From the NCBI RefSeq assembly GCF_029814935.1, contig NZ_CP104582.1, positions 3,100,001 to 3,164,000 of the forward strand: a stretch of DNA of 64,000 bases, given 5' to 3'. A model generated the notes under the pieces. It saw nothing but the letters and a program-made list of their open reading frames with translations, searched no databases and was not told where the DNA came from. Both the position numbers and the translations under genes were made by a program. This document shows, piece after piece, positions 47,584-56,280 of this stretch; position 1 is the stretch's first letter, and every line of letters starts with the position of its first letter. Origin of the DNA: Pseudomonas sp. GD03919. GTDB lineage: Bacteria; Pseudomonadota; Gammaproteobacteria; Pseudomonadales; Pseudomonadaceae.

Positions 47584-47619
47584 GATGCCACTGGCGCAAG
47601 CATCACGCCGGCATGCGCG

Positions 47620-48267
47620 TCAGGGGGCCAGCCGTTCGCGAACCCAGGCTTCGCCCAGCAGACGATAGTTGAGGCGGTCATGCAGACGGCTTGGCCTGCC
47701 CTGCCAGAACTCGATGCGTTCGGGCAGCAGGCGGTAGCCGCCCCAGTGCGGTGGGCAGTGGGGTGCCTGGTTGAGGAAGCGTTTTTCGGTTTCCGCTAGC
47801 AAGCTCTCCAGCTCGGCACGGTCGCGGATCACCCGGCTCTGCGGCGAGGCCCAGGCGCCGATGCGACTGCCCAGCGGGCGCACCTGGAAGTAACCGTCGG
47901 ATTCGGCCGCCGTGACCTGCTCGACACGCCCTTCGATACGCACCTGACGTTCCAGGCTGGGCCAGAAAAAGGTCATGGCGGCGAACGGACGTGCTGCCAG
48001 TTGTCGGCCCTTGGCGCTGTCGTAGTTGCTGAAGAAGGTGAAACCGCGCTCGTCGAGACCTTTGAGCAGCAGCACCCGACAGTGCGGGCGACCCTCTTCG
48101 TCGACGGTGGCCAGGGTCATGGCATTGGGCTCGACCGGCGGTTGCTCGGTCTTGACCGCATCATCGAACCACTGACGAAAGAGGGAGAAAGGCTCCAGCG
48201 GCGCCTGAGTCTCGCTCAGGCCGTCGCGGGTGTAGTCACGGCGCATATCGGCCAGGGTTTGGGTCAT
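47620..48267 (-). CDS. pdxH: Pyridoxamine/pyridoxine 5'-phosphate oxidase PdxH
   Basis: PdxH uses FMN to oxidise pyridoxine or pyridoxamine phosphate to pyridoxal phosphate, the final step after PdxJ. The 215-residue protein has [19 protein letters not shown] (about 48-66), [21 protein letters not shown], the FMN-binding [13 protein letters not shown], and the C-terminal [20 protein letters not shown] followed by LHDR. All are intact. Confidence 0.97.
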   Translation of the reverse strand: MTQTLADMRRDYTRDGLSETQAPLEPFSLFRQWFDDAVKTEQPPVEPNAMTLATVDEEGRPHCRVLLLKGLDERGFTFFSNYDSAKGRQLAARPFAAMTFFWPSLERQVRIEGRVEQVTAAESDGYFQVRPLGSRIGAWASPQSRVIRDRAELESLLAETEKRFLNQAPHCPPHWGGYRLLPERIEFWQGRPSRLHDRLNYRLLGEAWVRERLAP

Positions 48268-48347
48268 GGCAGTTCCTCAGAACGGGGCCAGCCACCTATC
48301 CATAGGTTCCCGGCACCCGTCCGCGCGGGGTGGAAATGCCAGCAAGC

Positions 48348-49001
48348 TTACTCCGACTTGCTGACTTTTCCTTGATCTGCAGCAGCGACCTTGGGGGCAT
48401 CCTTCAACTCGGGCTTGGCCGGCTGGCTGTACTTGGCGATCAGACCCTGCATGGTGTCACGCGAGGTCAGGAGGATTTCGACGCGGCGGTTGAGCGCACG
48501 GCCGGCTGCGCTGTCATTGGCGGCACGCGGCATGTCGGAGCCCAGGCCCATGACCTGCAGGCGGTTCTGCTTGAGGCCGCTAAGACGAAAAATCGAGGTA
48601 ACGGCGCGCGCGCGCTGCTGGCTCAGCTCACGGTTGCTGGCGTCGTCACCGCTGGTGTCGGCATGGCCGAGGATGACCACAGCAATGTCTTCATCCTTTT
48701 CCAGCAATTTGGCCACGCGGGTGATCGGCCCCAGGCTGACCGGCAGCAGCATCTGCGGGCGATCCGGGTTGAACGAGCCCTGCACCGGGGCGGTGACCAC
48801 CAGCAGGTTTTCGCGGCGCTCGAACTCGAAGTGGCTGCCCTTGACCGCTTCACGCAGTTTTGGCTCGTATTCGTCGAGCCAGGCACGGGTCACCTGTGGT
48901 GGCGGCATCACGGCTGGCTTGGCGACTTCCTTCTTTTCCGAGCCGGCGCAGCCCGCGATCAGCAGGCAGCAGGTAAAGGCAAAAATCTTGTTGGCACGCA
49001 T
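48348..49001 (-). CDS. OmpA-family peptidoglycan-binding lipoprotein
   Basis: The 217-residue precursor has a lipobox LIAGC with C18. A proline-rich linker precedes an OmpA C-terminal domain at about 80-180: VVILGHADTSGDDASNRELS, QRARAVTSIF, and NRRVEILLTS at the end. Such domains bind diaminopimelate in peptidoglycan. A charged tail of about 40 residues follows. In P. aeruginosa a similar gene sits near pdxH. A short inverted-repeat element lies just upstream (49044-49105). Confidence 0.9.
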   Translation of the reverse strand: MRANKIFAFTCCLLIAGCAGSEKKEVAKPAVMPPPQVTRAWLDEYEPKLREAVKGSHFEFERRENLLVVTAPVQGSFNPDRPQMLLPVSLGPITRVAKLLEKDEDIAVVILGHADTSGDDASNRELSQQRARAVTSIFRLSGLKQNRLQVMGLGSDMPRAANDSAAGRALNRRVEILLTSRDTMQGLIAKYSQPAKPELKDAPKVAAADQGKVSKSE

Positions 49002-49043
49002 GTAGCCCCCGGGGTCAAAAAAATCTAATGGTCGGTTCGTTAT

Positions 49044-49105
49044 CAGGCTGTTGAAAAACTACCTGCGTTGCCATTACTGCCTCGCCTACGTTTTTCAACG
49101 GCCTG
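49044..49105. mobile_element. 62-bp deletion derivative of the MITE-like element
   Basis: Left end CAGGCTGTTGAAAAAC (49044-49059) and right end GTTTTTCAACGGCCTG (49090-49105) are identical to the ends of the element at 42151-42335. The interior lacks 123 bases; the junction falls at a CTGC present on both sides of the missing segment in the long copy. It lies 42 bases upstream of the OmpA lipoprotein start, within its probable promoter region. Confidence 0.65.
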
Positions 49106-49148
49106 TTATGGTTGGTACTGAACGGTTGCCGCGAGTTTACCGTTTCGG

Positions 49149-50294
49149 TCAGATACAGTCCGCAATCTGTCGCGCAAGTTTCTGCGCGCGGGGGTCCATC
49201 AAGACGAACGGTCCTAGATTGTTGGTGACGAAGCCGAATGCCAGGTCTCGTTCCGGGTCGGCAAAGCCACTGGAGCCACCGGCACCGGGATGACCAAAAG
49301 CCTTAGCGCCCATGCCATAGGTGGCATTGGCCACGTCGGCCTGATCGAGCATGCAGCCCAGGCCGAAGCGGGTGCGGGTCAGCAGGGTCTTGTCGTCGCC
49401 GACACTGTGCTCACGGGTCATTTCGCCCAGCAATTCGGCATCGAGCAGGCTGCCGTCGAGCAGGCCGGCATAGAAACCCGCCAGGCTGCGCGCGTTGCCA
49501 TGACCGTTGGCGGCCGGCTGCTGCATGCGTCGCCATTCCGGCTTGTTGGTGCTGGTCATGATCGACGGCGGGTTGGTGAACGAGCGCGTGCTCATGGCGC
49601 TGGCGTCGCTCATCATGACCTTGAGCAGACGCTGCGCAGCGGCATCGCCAAGATTGCCCTTGCCGCGAGCGATATGGGCGACGCGGTCGAACTCGCTGTC
49701 CGCCAGGCCGACATGAAAATCCAGCCCCAGCGGCTTGGCAATGCGTGCGGCGATACTCTCGCCCGGGCCACGGCCTTCGATGCGGCGAATCAGCTCGCCA
49801 ATCAGCCAACCGTAGGTAATAGGGGCGTAGCCATGGCCCTCCCCCAACGGCCACCAGGGTTCCTCTGCCGCCAGCGCGGCGGTCATGGTCTGCCAGTCAT
49901 ACAACGCTTCGGCGGGCAGTGTCTGGCGCAGCGCCGGCAAGCCGGCCTGGTGGCAGAGCAGGTGACGCACGCTGATGCGCGCCTTGCCGGCGGCAGCGAA
50001 CTCCGGCCAGTAGCGCGCCACCGGTGCATCCAGATCGAGCTTGCCCTCACCCACCAGTTGCAGGGCCACCACGGCGGCGAAGGGTTTGGTGCAGGAGAAC
50101 AGATTGGCGATGGTATCGCTGTGCCAAGCCTGCTGGCCGTCCTTGTCCATGACGCCGGCCCACAGGTCGACCACGGTTTCCCCGCCGACTTTCACGCACA
50201 GGGCCGCGCCCCGCTCCTGTGTGTCATCGAACAGAGCAGCGAACGCCTCTTTCACCGCTTCGAAGCGCAAGTCGAAATAACCCTGAATCTGCAC
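49149..50294 (-). CDS. Serine esterase/beta-lactamase-fold hydrolase (EstB type)
   Basis: The 381-residue protein belongs to the class C beta-lactamase superfamily (family VIII esterases). The nucleophile motif is S67-x-x-K70 in NLFSCTKPFAAV, with Y161 (PITYGWLIGELI) as general base. In place of the lactamase KTG box it has GHPGAGGSSGFADP, as in EstB-like esterases, so penicillin hydrolysis is unlikely. No signal peptide is present, so it acts in the cytoplasm. It is divergent from the second mrp operon. Confidence 0.9.
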   Translation of the reverse strand: MQIQGYFDLRFEAVKEAFAALFDDTQERGAALCVKVGGETVVDLWAGVMDKDGQQAWHSDTIANLFSCTKPFAAVVALQLVGEGKLDLDAPVARYWPEFAAAGKARISVRHLLCHQAGLPALRQTLPAEALYDWQTMTAALAAEEPWWPLGEGHGYAPITYGWLIGELIRRIEGRGPGESIAARIAKPLGLDFHVGLADSEFDRVAHIARGKGNLGDAAAQRLLKVMMSDASAMSTRSFTNPPSIMTSTNKPEWRRMQQPAANGHGNARSLAGFYAGLLDGSLLDAELLGEMTREHSVGDDKTLLTRTRFGLGCMLDQADVANATYGMGAKAFGHPGAGGSSGFADPERDLAFGFVTNNLGPFVLMDPRAQKLARQIADCI

Positions 50295-50401
50295 ACCGCT
50301 CTCCCGTTCCGCTGCTTGGCTCTATGCTGCCAATAATCACAGCCGCCTATCATGCAATGTTCTGAAACTTCATAAAATAGCGATCTTCGATTGGTTTTTC
50401 C

Positions 50402-50407
50402 TATAAT
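50402..50407 (+). promoter_or_regulatory. Candidate -10 box for mrp operon 2
   Basis: A perfect TATAAT lies about 108 bases before the mrpA GTG, in an AT-rich part of the 220-bp divergent gap with the esterase gene. No good -35 is visible 16-18 bases upstream. Confidence 0.35.
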
Positions 50408-50514
50408 GAAACAAATGCGGCCTGGTATGACCGATACGCCCTGATTAGCGCAGCTAGGGTGTGTATAGGGTCGTCAGGACGTCTTGGATTCGACGCTCGG
50501 CACAGGAGAAACGA

Positions 50515-53235
50515 GTGCTCTACCTACTGTCCCTGATCGCCCTGGCTGCCGTACTGGCACCCGGCCTGACGCGCCTGTTGGGCGCCCGCACAGGCTGGCT
50601 GCTGATGCTGGCACCACTGGCGGCCTTCATCTGGTTCGTTCAACAGATTCCGTTGATCGCCGACGGCGGCGCGGTGATGCAGAGCGTCAGCTGGATTCCG
50701 GCACTGGGCATCAACCTGAGCCTGCGTCTGGACGGCCTCTCGCTGGTATTTGCCCTGCTGATCAGTGGCATCGGCAGCCTGATCGTGCTCTATGCCGGCA
50801 GTTATCTGTCCAGCCATGTCCACCTCGGCCGCTTTCACGCCTACCTGCTGGTGTTCATGCTGGCCATGCTCGGCCTGGTGCTGGCTGACGATCTGGTGGC
50901 GATGTTCGTGTTCTGGGAACTCACCAGCATCGCCTCCTTCCTGCTAATCAGCTTTCAACACGAAAAGGCCGTTTCGCGCCGCGCGGCGCTGCAGGCACTG
51001 CTGATCACCGGCGGCGGTGGTCTGGCGCTGCTGGCCGGACTGATCCTGCTCGGCGGCGCAACCGGCAACTGGCAGTTCTCCAGCCTCAGCGCCGCGCAGA
51101 TCGAAGGCCACGTGCTGCTGCCGGCCATCATGGCGCTGGTGCTGCTGGGCTGCTTCACCAAATCGGCACAGGTACCCTTCCACCTGTGGCTGCCCAACGC
51201 GATGAACGCGCCGACGCCGGTGTCGGCCTATTTGCATTCGGCAACCATGGTCAAGGCCGGTATCTACCTGCTGGCGCGGCTCAACCCGGTGCTCGGCGGC
51301 TCGGTCGGCTGGGGCACGCTGCTGATCACCATTGGCGCCGCCACGGCGGTGCTCGGTGCTTTCCTGGCCTTCCGCCAGACCGACCTCAAGCGTTTGCTGG
51401 CTTACACCACGGTCACCGTACTCGGTCAGCTGACCATGCTGATCGGCACCAACACCAGCTATGGCCTGCAGGCGTTCATCCTCTATCTGGTGGCACACTC
51501 TCTTTATAAAGGCGCGCTGTTCATGGCAGTCGGCGCCATTGATCACGCCACCGGCACCCGCGAATTGGCACGCCTCGGCGGTTTGATCCGGTTCATGCCA
51601 TTGACCGGCGCGGCGGTGGCCCTGGCGGCGTTCTCCAATGCTGGCCTGCCGCCGTTCTTCGGCTTCATCGCCAAGGAGTTCAAGTACACCGGCCTGATCG
51701 AGATGGGGCATATCGGCTGGGCGGTGACGCTGGTGATGATCCTGACCAACGCGCTGCTGTTCGCCGCTGCCGGCCTGGTCTTCCTGCAGACCTTCCTCGG
51801 CAAGCGCGGCGACTATCCGCGCATGCCGCATGAAGTTGGCTTGCCGATGTGGCTGGGGCCGATGCTGCTGGCCATCGGCGGTTTCCTGCTCGGCGCCTGG
51901 AATGCCTGGCCGGAAACCTGGCTGGTGAACAATGCGGTGCAGGCCGTGGCGCGTGGCCCGGTGGATGTACACTTGTATCTGTGGGGCGGTATCACCCCGG
52001 CGCTGCTGGCCAGCTTGTTGACCGTATCGCTGGGCGTGCTCTTCTACATACTGCGTGACCGGGTACGGCAGGTGCTCGATCGTGCAAATGCGGCCTGGAA
52101 TATCAGCGGCGACCTGATCTGGGACCGCCTGCTCAAACGCGTCTTCCATTTCGCCGGGCTGCTCGCCGCGCGCTTCCAGCATGGCTCGCTGCGCCAGCAT
52201 CTGGTGCTGCTGGCTCTGGCAGTCGGCGGCCTGTTGGCGGTCGGTCTGCTGCCGGCCCTGCCGCAACTGCTGCAGGGCAGTTACAGCCCGATCTCGCCAC
52301 TGGGCCTGGCGGGCTGTCTGATGGCACTGGCCGGCGCCATGACGGCGGCATTCCTGCCCGGTCGCCTGACCTTGCTGGCCGCCCTCGGCGCCTGCGGTCT
52401 GGGCCTGGCGCTGGTGTTCATCTCGGTCAATGCGCCGGATGTGGCGATGACCCAGCTGATGGTGGAAACCCTCAGCCTCATCTTCCTCGCCCTGGTGTTT
52501 CGCAAGATGCCCACCGTGCCGGCCAGTGGCGCCCGCACCCCCTGGAAGCGCCGCCTGCATGCCGGCGTGGCGATTCTCTTCGGCCTCAGTGTGACTGGCG
52601 CCCTGCTGCTCGCAGTGAGCCTGCCGCTGCCAGGCGACATCGCCCAGTGGTATCAGGCCAACAGCCTGCCGGGTGGTCATGGGCATAACGTGGTCAACGT
52701 GATCCTGGTGGACTTCCGCGCTTTCGACACCCTCGGCGAAATCCTCGTGGTCGCGCTCTCCGCCCTCGCCGCAGCCAGCCTGCTGGGCACCGGCCGGCGC
52801 TTCGGTAACGAGCATAGCGGGGAAGATGCCTTCACCTCGCCGCTGCTGCGCCAAGGCCTACGCCCGCTGGCCTGGTTGATGCTGGCCGCCTCGCTGCTGG
52901 TGCTGTGGCGCGGTCACAACCTGCCCGGCGGAGGTTTCATAGGCGGCTTGGTGGCGGCCTGCGGCCTGATCCTACTGGTGCTGACCTACGGCCACGGGCA
53001 GATTCGCCGGGTGCTGCCCGTTGCGCCTGCACAGCTGATCGGTATCGGCCTGGGTTGTGCTGCGGGTGCCGGCATGCTTGGACTGATCGCGGGCAGCGCC
53101 TTTCTTACCGGTCTCTGGACCTTCCCTGGCGGCTTGCCGCTGGGTACGCCCTTGCTCTTCGATATCGGCGTTTTCCTCACCGTGTTCGGCTCCGCCCTGC
53201 ACATGATCGACAAGCTGACGGGAGTTCGCCAGTAA
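50515..53235 (+). CDS. mrpA: Mrp antiporter subunit A fused with B (operon 2)
   Basis: The 906-residue protein has the same A-B fusion layout as the operon 1 copy. E135 lies in MFVFWELTSIASFLLIS, then [34 protein letters not shown] and LKRLLAYTTVTVLGQ. The B-like part ends with [23 protein letters not shown] chose the GTG at 50515, which follows AGGAG by six bases and opens directly into a membrane helix; an upstream in-frame start would add 18 polar residues. Sequence differences from operon 1 are large, so this is an old duplication or a separate acquisition. Confidence 0.95.
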   Translation: MLYLLSLIALAAVLAPGLTRLLGARTGWLLMLAPLAAFIWFVQQIPLIADGGAVMQSVSWIPALGINLSLRLDGLSLVFALLISGIGSLIVLYAGSYLSSHVHLGRFHAYLLVFMLAMLGLVLADDLVAMFVFWELTSIASFLLISFQHEKAVSRRAALQALLITGGGGLALLAGLILLGGATGNWQFSSLSAAQIEGHVLLPAIMALVLLGCFTKSAQVPFHLWLPNAMNAPTPVSAYLHSATMVKAGIYLLARLNPVLGGSVGWGTLLITIGAATAVLGAFLAFRQTDLKRLLAYTTVTVLGQLTMLIGTNTSYGLQAFILYLVAHSLYKGALFMAVGAIDHATGTRELARLGGLIRFMPLTGAAVALAAFSNAGLPPFFGFIAKEFKYTGLIEMGHIGWAVTLVMILTNALLFAAAGLVFLQTFLGKRGDYPRMPHEVGLPMWLGPMLLAIGGFLLGAWNAWPETWLVNNAVQAVARGPVDVHLYLWGGITPALLASLLTVSLGVLFYILRDRVRQVLDRANAAWNISGDLIWDRLLKRVFHFAGLLAARFQHGSLRQHLVLLALAVGGLLAVGLLPALPQLLQGSYSPISPLGLAGCLMALAGAMTAAFLPGRLTLLAALGACGLGLALVFISVNAPDVAMTQLMVETLSLIFLALVFRKMPTVPASGARTPWKRRLHAGVAILFGLSVTGALLLAVSLPLPGDIAQWYQANSLPGGHGHNVVNVILVDFRAFDTLGEILVVALSALAAASLLGTGRRFGNEHSGEDAFTSPLLRQGLRPLAWLMLAASLLVLWRGHNLPGGGFIGGLVAACGLILLVLTYGHGQIRRVLPVAPAQLIGIGLGCAAGAGMLGLIAGSAFLTGLWTFPGGLPLGTPLLFDIGVFLTVFGSALHMIDKLTGVRQ

Positions 53236-53639
53236 TGGAATGGTTAGCCGCAATCACTACCGGAGGCCTGGCGGGTCTGGGTCTGTGGATGCTCCTGGAT
53301 CGCAACCTCAAGCGCGTCGTGCTGGGCGTCGTGGTCCTGGGTAACGCAATCAACCTGGGGGTTCTCACCGCCGGCCGTTTCTTCGGTGAACGCCCGGCCT
53401 TCGTCGAGGCCGGCAACGCTGCCAGCACGGCCAACCCACTGCCGCAGGCACTGGTACTGACGGCCATCGTCATCGGCTTCAGCCTGTTCATCTTCACGCT
53501 GGCACTGCTCAAACGCACCCGCGAACTGCACGGCGACAAGACCACCGACTCGGTCAGCGCAATCACCGAGCAACCGGCACCGGACTGGCACGACAGCGAG
53601 CACGAACAGGACGCCCATGGTACGGAGGCTCGCCGATGA
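53235..53639 (+). CDS. mrpC: Mrp antiporter subunit C (operon 2)
   Basis: The 134-residue NuoK-like protein has three helices, GVVVLGNAINLGVLTAGR and the signature NPLPQALVLTAIVIGFSLFIF. It is about 25 residues longer than the operon 1 copy, with an acidic, histidine-containing tail (DWHDSEHEQDAHGTEARR). The ATG overlaps the mrpA stop (TAATG), and the end overlaps mrpD by 4 bases. Confidence 0.94.
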   Translation: MEWLAAITTGGLAGLGLWMLLDRNLKRVVLGVVVLGNAINLGVLTAGRFFGERPAFVEAGNAASTANPLPQALVLTAIVIGFSLFIFTLALLKRTRELHGDKTTDSVSAITEQPAPDWHDSEHEQDAHGTEARR

Positions 53640-55132
53640 ATCACGCGCTACTGGTTGCTCCGATTCTCATCCCGCTGTGCAGCCTGTTGCTGGCAATCAT
53701 CCTGCGCCGCCATCTGCTGGCCGTGCGCGTGCTCAGCCTGACGGGTGCCGTGCTGCTGCTGGCCGTTGGCCTGATGCTGGTGTGGCAGGCTGCGCAAGGC
53801 GTGGTGCTCAGTGGTCAGGTCGGCGGCTGGCAGGCGCCCTTCGGCATCAGCCTGGTAATCGACCGGCTGTCGGCGGTGATGATCGCCATCAGCGCCCTGG
53901 TCGCGCTGGTCACCCTGCTCTATGGCGTGGCCAAGGACAACGACAGCAAGATCGGTCGCGACTTTCATCTGTTCATCCAAGGTCTGCTGACCGGCATCTG
54001 CGGCGCCTTCATCACCGCTGACATCTTCAACCTCTATGTCTGGTTTGAAGTACTGCTGATCGCCTCCTTCGCCCTGATGGCATTGGGCGGTGGCAGCCGT
54101 CGGCTGGCCGGCAGCATGACCTATGTGGCACTGAACCTGTTCGCCACGCTGATTTTCCTGCTCTCCGCCGGCCTGGTCTACGGCGCCAGCGGCACGCTGA
54201 ACATGGGTGAGCTGGCCATGATCATGCGCAGCGGTGAGGCGCCAGCGGGCGTAACGCCGGCGCTGTTGCTGATGCTGCTGTCGTTTGCCATCAAGGCTGC
54301 GCTGTTCCCGGTGTTCGGCTGGCTGCCGGCCACCTATCACGTCGCCCTGACGGCGGTTTCGGCGATGTTCGCCGGGCTCCTGACCAAGGTCGGCGTGTAC
54401 GCGCTGATCCGCCTGGTGACCCTGCTCTGGCCGGAGCATGGCTTGCCGCATCAACTGCTGCTGTGGGTCGCCTGCGCCACCATGCTGGTGGGCGTGCTCG
54501 GCGCGGCGGCGCAGACCGAGGTGCGCCGTATCCTGTCGTTCCATATCGTCAGTCAGGTCGGCTACATGATCCTCGGCCTCGCCCTGGCCACCCCGCTGGC
54601 GCTGGCCGGTGCAGTGTTCTACCTGATCCACCATATCGTGGTGAAGGCCAACCTGTTCTTCATCGGCGGCCTGGCGGCGCGCATCTGCGGCTCCGAGCGC
54701 TTGGCTGACATGGGTGGGCTGTACAAGCGCATGCCGTGGCTGGCGCTGCTGTTCGCCATTCCGGCGCTGTCGCTGGCGGGCATTCCGCCACTGTCCGGTT
54801 TCTGGGCCAAGTTCCTGCTGGTCAAGGCCAGCCTGGATGCCGCGGCCTGGTGGGCGGCGGGCATCGCCCTGCTGACCGGCGTGTTCACCCTGCTATCAAT
54901 GAACAAGATCTGGAACGAGGCCTTCCTCAAGCCTCATCCGCGCGGTGAAGAGGCGCTGCAAAGGGTGACTGGCATGCGCGCGGCCTGGGTGGGCATGAGC
55001 GCCCTGGCACTGCTGACCGTGCTGATCGGCCTCGGCGCCGGCCCGCTGATCGACTATGCCGTGGCGGCTGCCGCGCAACTCGCCGACCCGCAAGCCTATC
55101 TGCAACCCTTCACTGGCGCAGGAGGTACCTGA
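53636..55132 (+). CDS. mrpD: Mrp antiporter subunit D (operon 2)
   Basis: The 498-residue NuoM/NuoN homologue has about fourteen helices, the glutamate motif FNLYVWFEVLLIASFALMALG, FAIKAALFPVFGWLPATYHV with the pump lysine, and LAGIPPLSGFWAKFLLV. It overlaps mrpC by 4 bases and mrpE by one base (TGATG). Confidence 0.95.
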   Translation: MNHALLVAPILIPLCSLLLAIILRRHLLAVRVLSLTGAVLLLAVGLMLVWQAAQGVVLSGQVGGWQAPFGISLVIDRLSAVMIAISALVALVTLLYGVAKDNDSKIGRDFHLFIQGLLTGICGAFITADIFNLYVWFEVLLIASFALMALGGGSRRLAGSMTYVALNLFATLIFLLSAGLVYGASGTLNMGELAMIMRSGEAPAGVTPALLLMLLSFAIKAALFPVFGWLPATYHVALTAVSAMFAGLLTKVGVYALIRLVTLLWPEHGLPHQLLLWVACATMLVGVLGAAAQTEVRRILSFHIVSQVGYMILGLALATPLALAGAVFYLIHHIVVKANLFFIGGLAARICGSERLADMGGLYKRMPWLALLFAIPALSLAGIPPLSGFWAKFLLVKASLDAAAWWAAGIALLTGVFTLLSMNKIWNEAFLKPHPRGEEALQRVTGMRAAWVGMSALALLTVLIGLGAGPLIDYAVAAAAQLADPQAYLQPFTGAGGT

Positions 55133-55629
55133 TGCTGTTCATCATCCATTTGCTGGTCAGCGCCGGCCTGGCCTGGAGCCTCGGCGCCGCTCATCTCGGC
55201 GGTGGCCTGCTGGCCTTCGCCCTGCTCTACCTGCTCGCTCGCCTGCTGGGCCTGGCAATCGGACGCCTGCGCCGTTACGCACGCAGCCTGGAGCATGGTG
55301 TGAGCTTCTGCTTGTGGTTCATTGCCCAGGTGTTCCTCGCGACTTACCACGTCGCCACTCTGGTGCTGGCGCGTCGGGTCGATGTGGAACCAGCAGTTCT
55401 GGCCTACCCGGTGACCCGCCGCGAAGTGGACAAGGTGACCCTGCTCGGCACCCTGCTGACCCTGACGCCCGGCACCCTGGCCCTGGACTATGACGAGGAG
55501 CAAGGTCTGCTCTACATCCACACCCTCGATGCGCGGCGCCGTGAGGACATGACCGGCACCCTCATCGAGCTGGAACGCCGCCTGCTGGCCTGGCTCGACG
55601 CTGGCAAAGCCGAAGGAGTAACGCCATGA
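55132..55629 (+). CDS. mrpE: Mrp antiporter subunit E (operon 2)
   Basis: The 165-residue MrpE/PhaE-family protein has two N-terminal helices and the soluble domain with TLTPGTLALDYDEEQGLLYI and HTLDARR. It overlaps mrpD by one base and mrpF by 4. Its length equals that of the operon 1 copy, but the sequences differ widely. Confidence 0.92.
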   Translation: MLFIIHLLVSAGLAWSLGAAHLGGGLLAFALLYLLARLLGLAIGRLRRYARSLEHGVSFCLWFIAQVFLATYHVATLVLARRVDVEPAVLAYPVTRREVDKVTLLGTLLTLTPGTLALDYDEEQGLLYIHTLDARRREDMTGTLIELERRLLAWLDAGKAEGVTP

Positions 55630-55937
55630 CCCTACACCTGGCCGGAGCAGCCTGGGTATTGCCCTTGGCGGCTGCCTTGCTCGCCCTGAGCGGTTTGATC
55701 ACGCTGTATCGCCTGTTACGCGGGCCGAGTCGCCCGGATCGCGCGGTGGCCATCGACGCCCTCACCCTGCTGGCGGTCGCCGCCATGGCCCTGCTGTGCC
55801 TGATGCGCGGTGAGGCGCTGTTCATCGACGTCGCCGTACTGCTGGCACTGGTGTCGTTTCTCGGCACGGCGGCCTTTGCCTTCCTGTTCGACGACGCCCA
55901 TAGCCAGATGCCAGAAAAACGCGAGGAACGCCCATGA
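55626..55937 (+). CDS. mrpF: Mrp antiporter subunit F (operon 2)
   Basis: The 103-residue protein has three helices and the MrpF motif RGPSRPDRAVAIDALTLLAV. A charged C-terminal tail (DDAHSQMPEKREERP) extends past the operon 1 copy. It overlaps its neighbours by 4 bases on each side. Confidence 0.92.
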   Translation: MTLHLAGAAWVLPLAAALLALSGLITLYRLLRGPSRPDRAVAIDALTLLAVAAMALLCLMRGEALFIDVAVLLALVSFLGTAAFAFLFDDAHSQMPEKREERP

Positions 55938-56275
55938 ACGAGATCCAAGCCTGGCTGGCCTCGCTGCTGGTGCTCAGTGGCGCGCTGATTTCCCTGCTCG
56001 GCGCGATTGGCGTGCTGCGCCTACCCGACAGCTACAGCCGCATGCACGCAGCGAGCAAGGCCGGGGTACTCGGCGCGGTGCTGTTGCTGGGTGCAGTAGC
56101 CCTGGCCACTAGCGGCGAACTGGCCCTGGAAGCCTTTCTCGGCCTGCTGATTCTGCTGGCCAGCGCCCCGCTGGCTGCGCACGCCATCGCCCGCGCCGCT
56201 CACCGCGCCGGCATTCGGCCGACGCTGGGACGCCTGGGTGATGAGCTGGAGCAGCGCAACAGGGGCGGTGAATAA
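55934..56275 (+). CDS. mrpG: Mrp antiporter subunit G (operon 2)
   Basis: The 113-residue protein has three helices and the MrpG signature GVLRLPDSYSRMHAASKAGVLG (about 26-47). It ends the operon; the convergent dinG gene stops only 5 bases away, so the shared end region has no room for a separate terminator. Confidence 0.93.
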   Translation: MNEIQAWLASLLVLSGALISLLGAIGVLRLPDSYSRMHAASKAGVLGAVLLLGAVALATSGELALEAFLGLLILLASAPLAAHAIARAAHRAGIRPTLGRLGDELEQRNRGGE

Positions 56276-56280
56276 ACCGC

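Larger units (their letters stand above)
47253..47619. other. Intergenic region between the CNNM pair and pdxH
   Basis: No gene is convincing in these 367 bases. A TATAAT on the minus strand (47347-47352) may serve the CNNM pair, and a perfect 9-bp hairpin lies at 47554-47583 near the pdxH 3' end. I see no metal-sensing riboswitch structure that I can identify by eye. Confidence 0.45.

Noticed and set aside
47253..47619. Possible Mg2+-sensing riboswitch before the CNNM genes
   Set aside because: I cannot trace the conserved M-box core, and only a simple hairpin is seen, located at the pdxH end of the gap.
47197..47799. Plus-strand frame over the CNNM-pdxH gap
   Set aside because: It overlaps the starts of certain minus-strand genes, lacks a ribosome binding site, and its composition is not protein-like.
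50944..52854. Long minus-strand frame antisense to mrpA of operon 2
   Set aside because: Same composition artefact as above, with no recognisable protein features.
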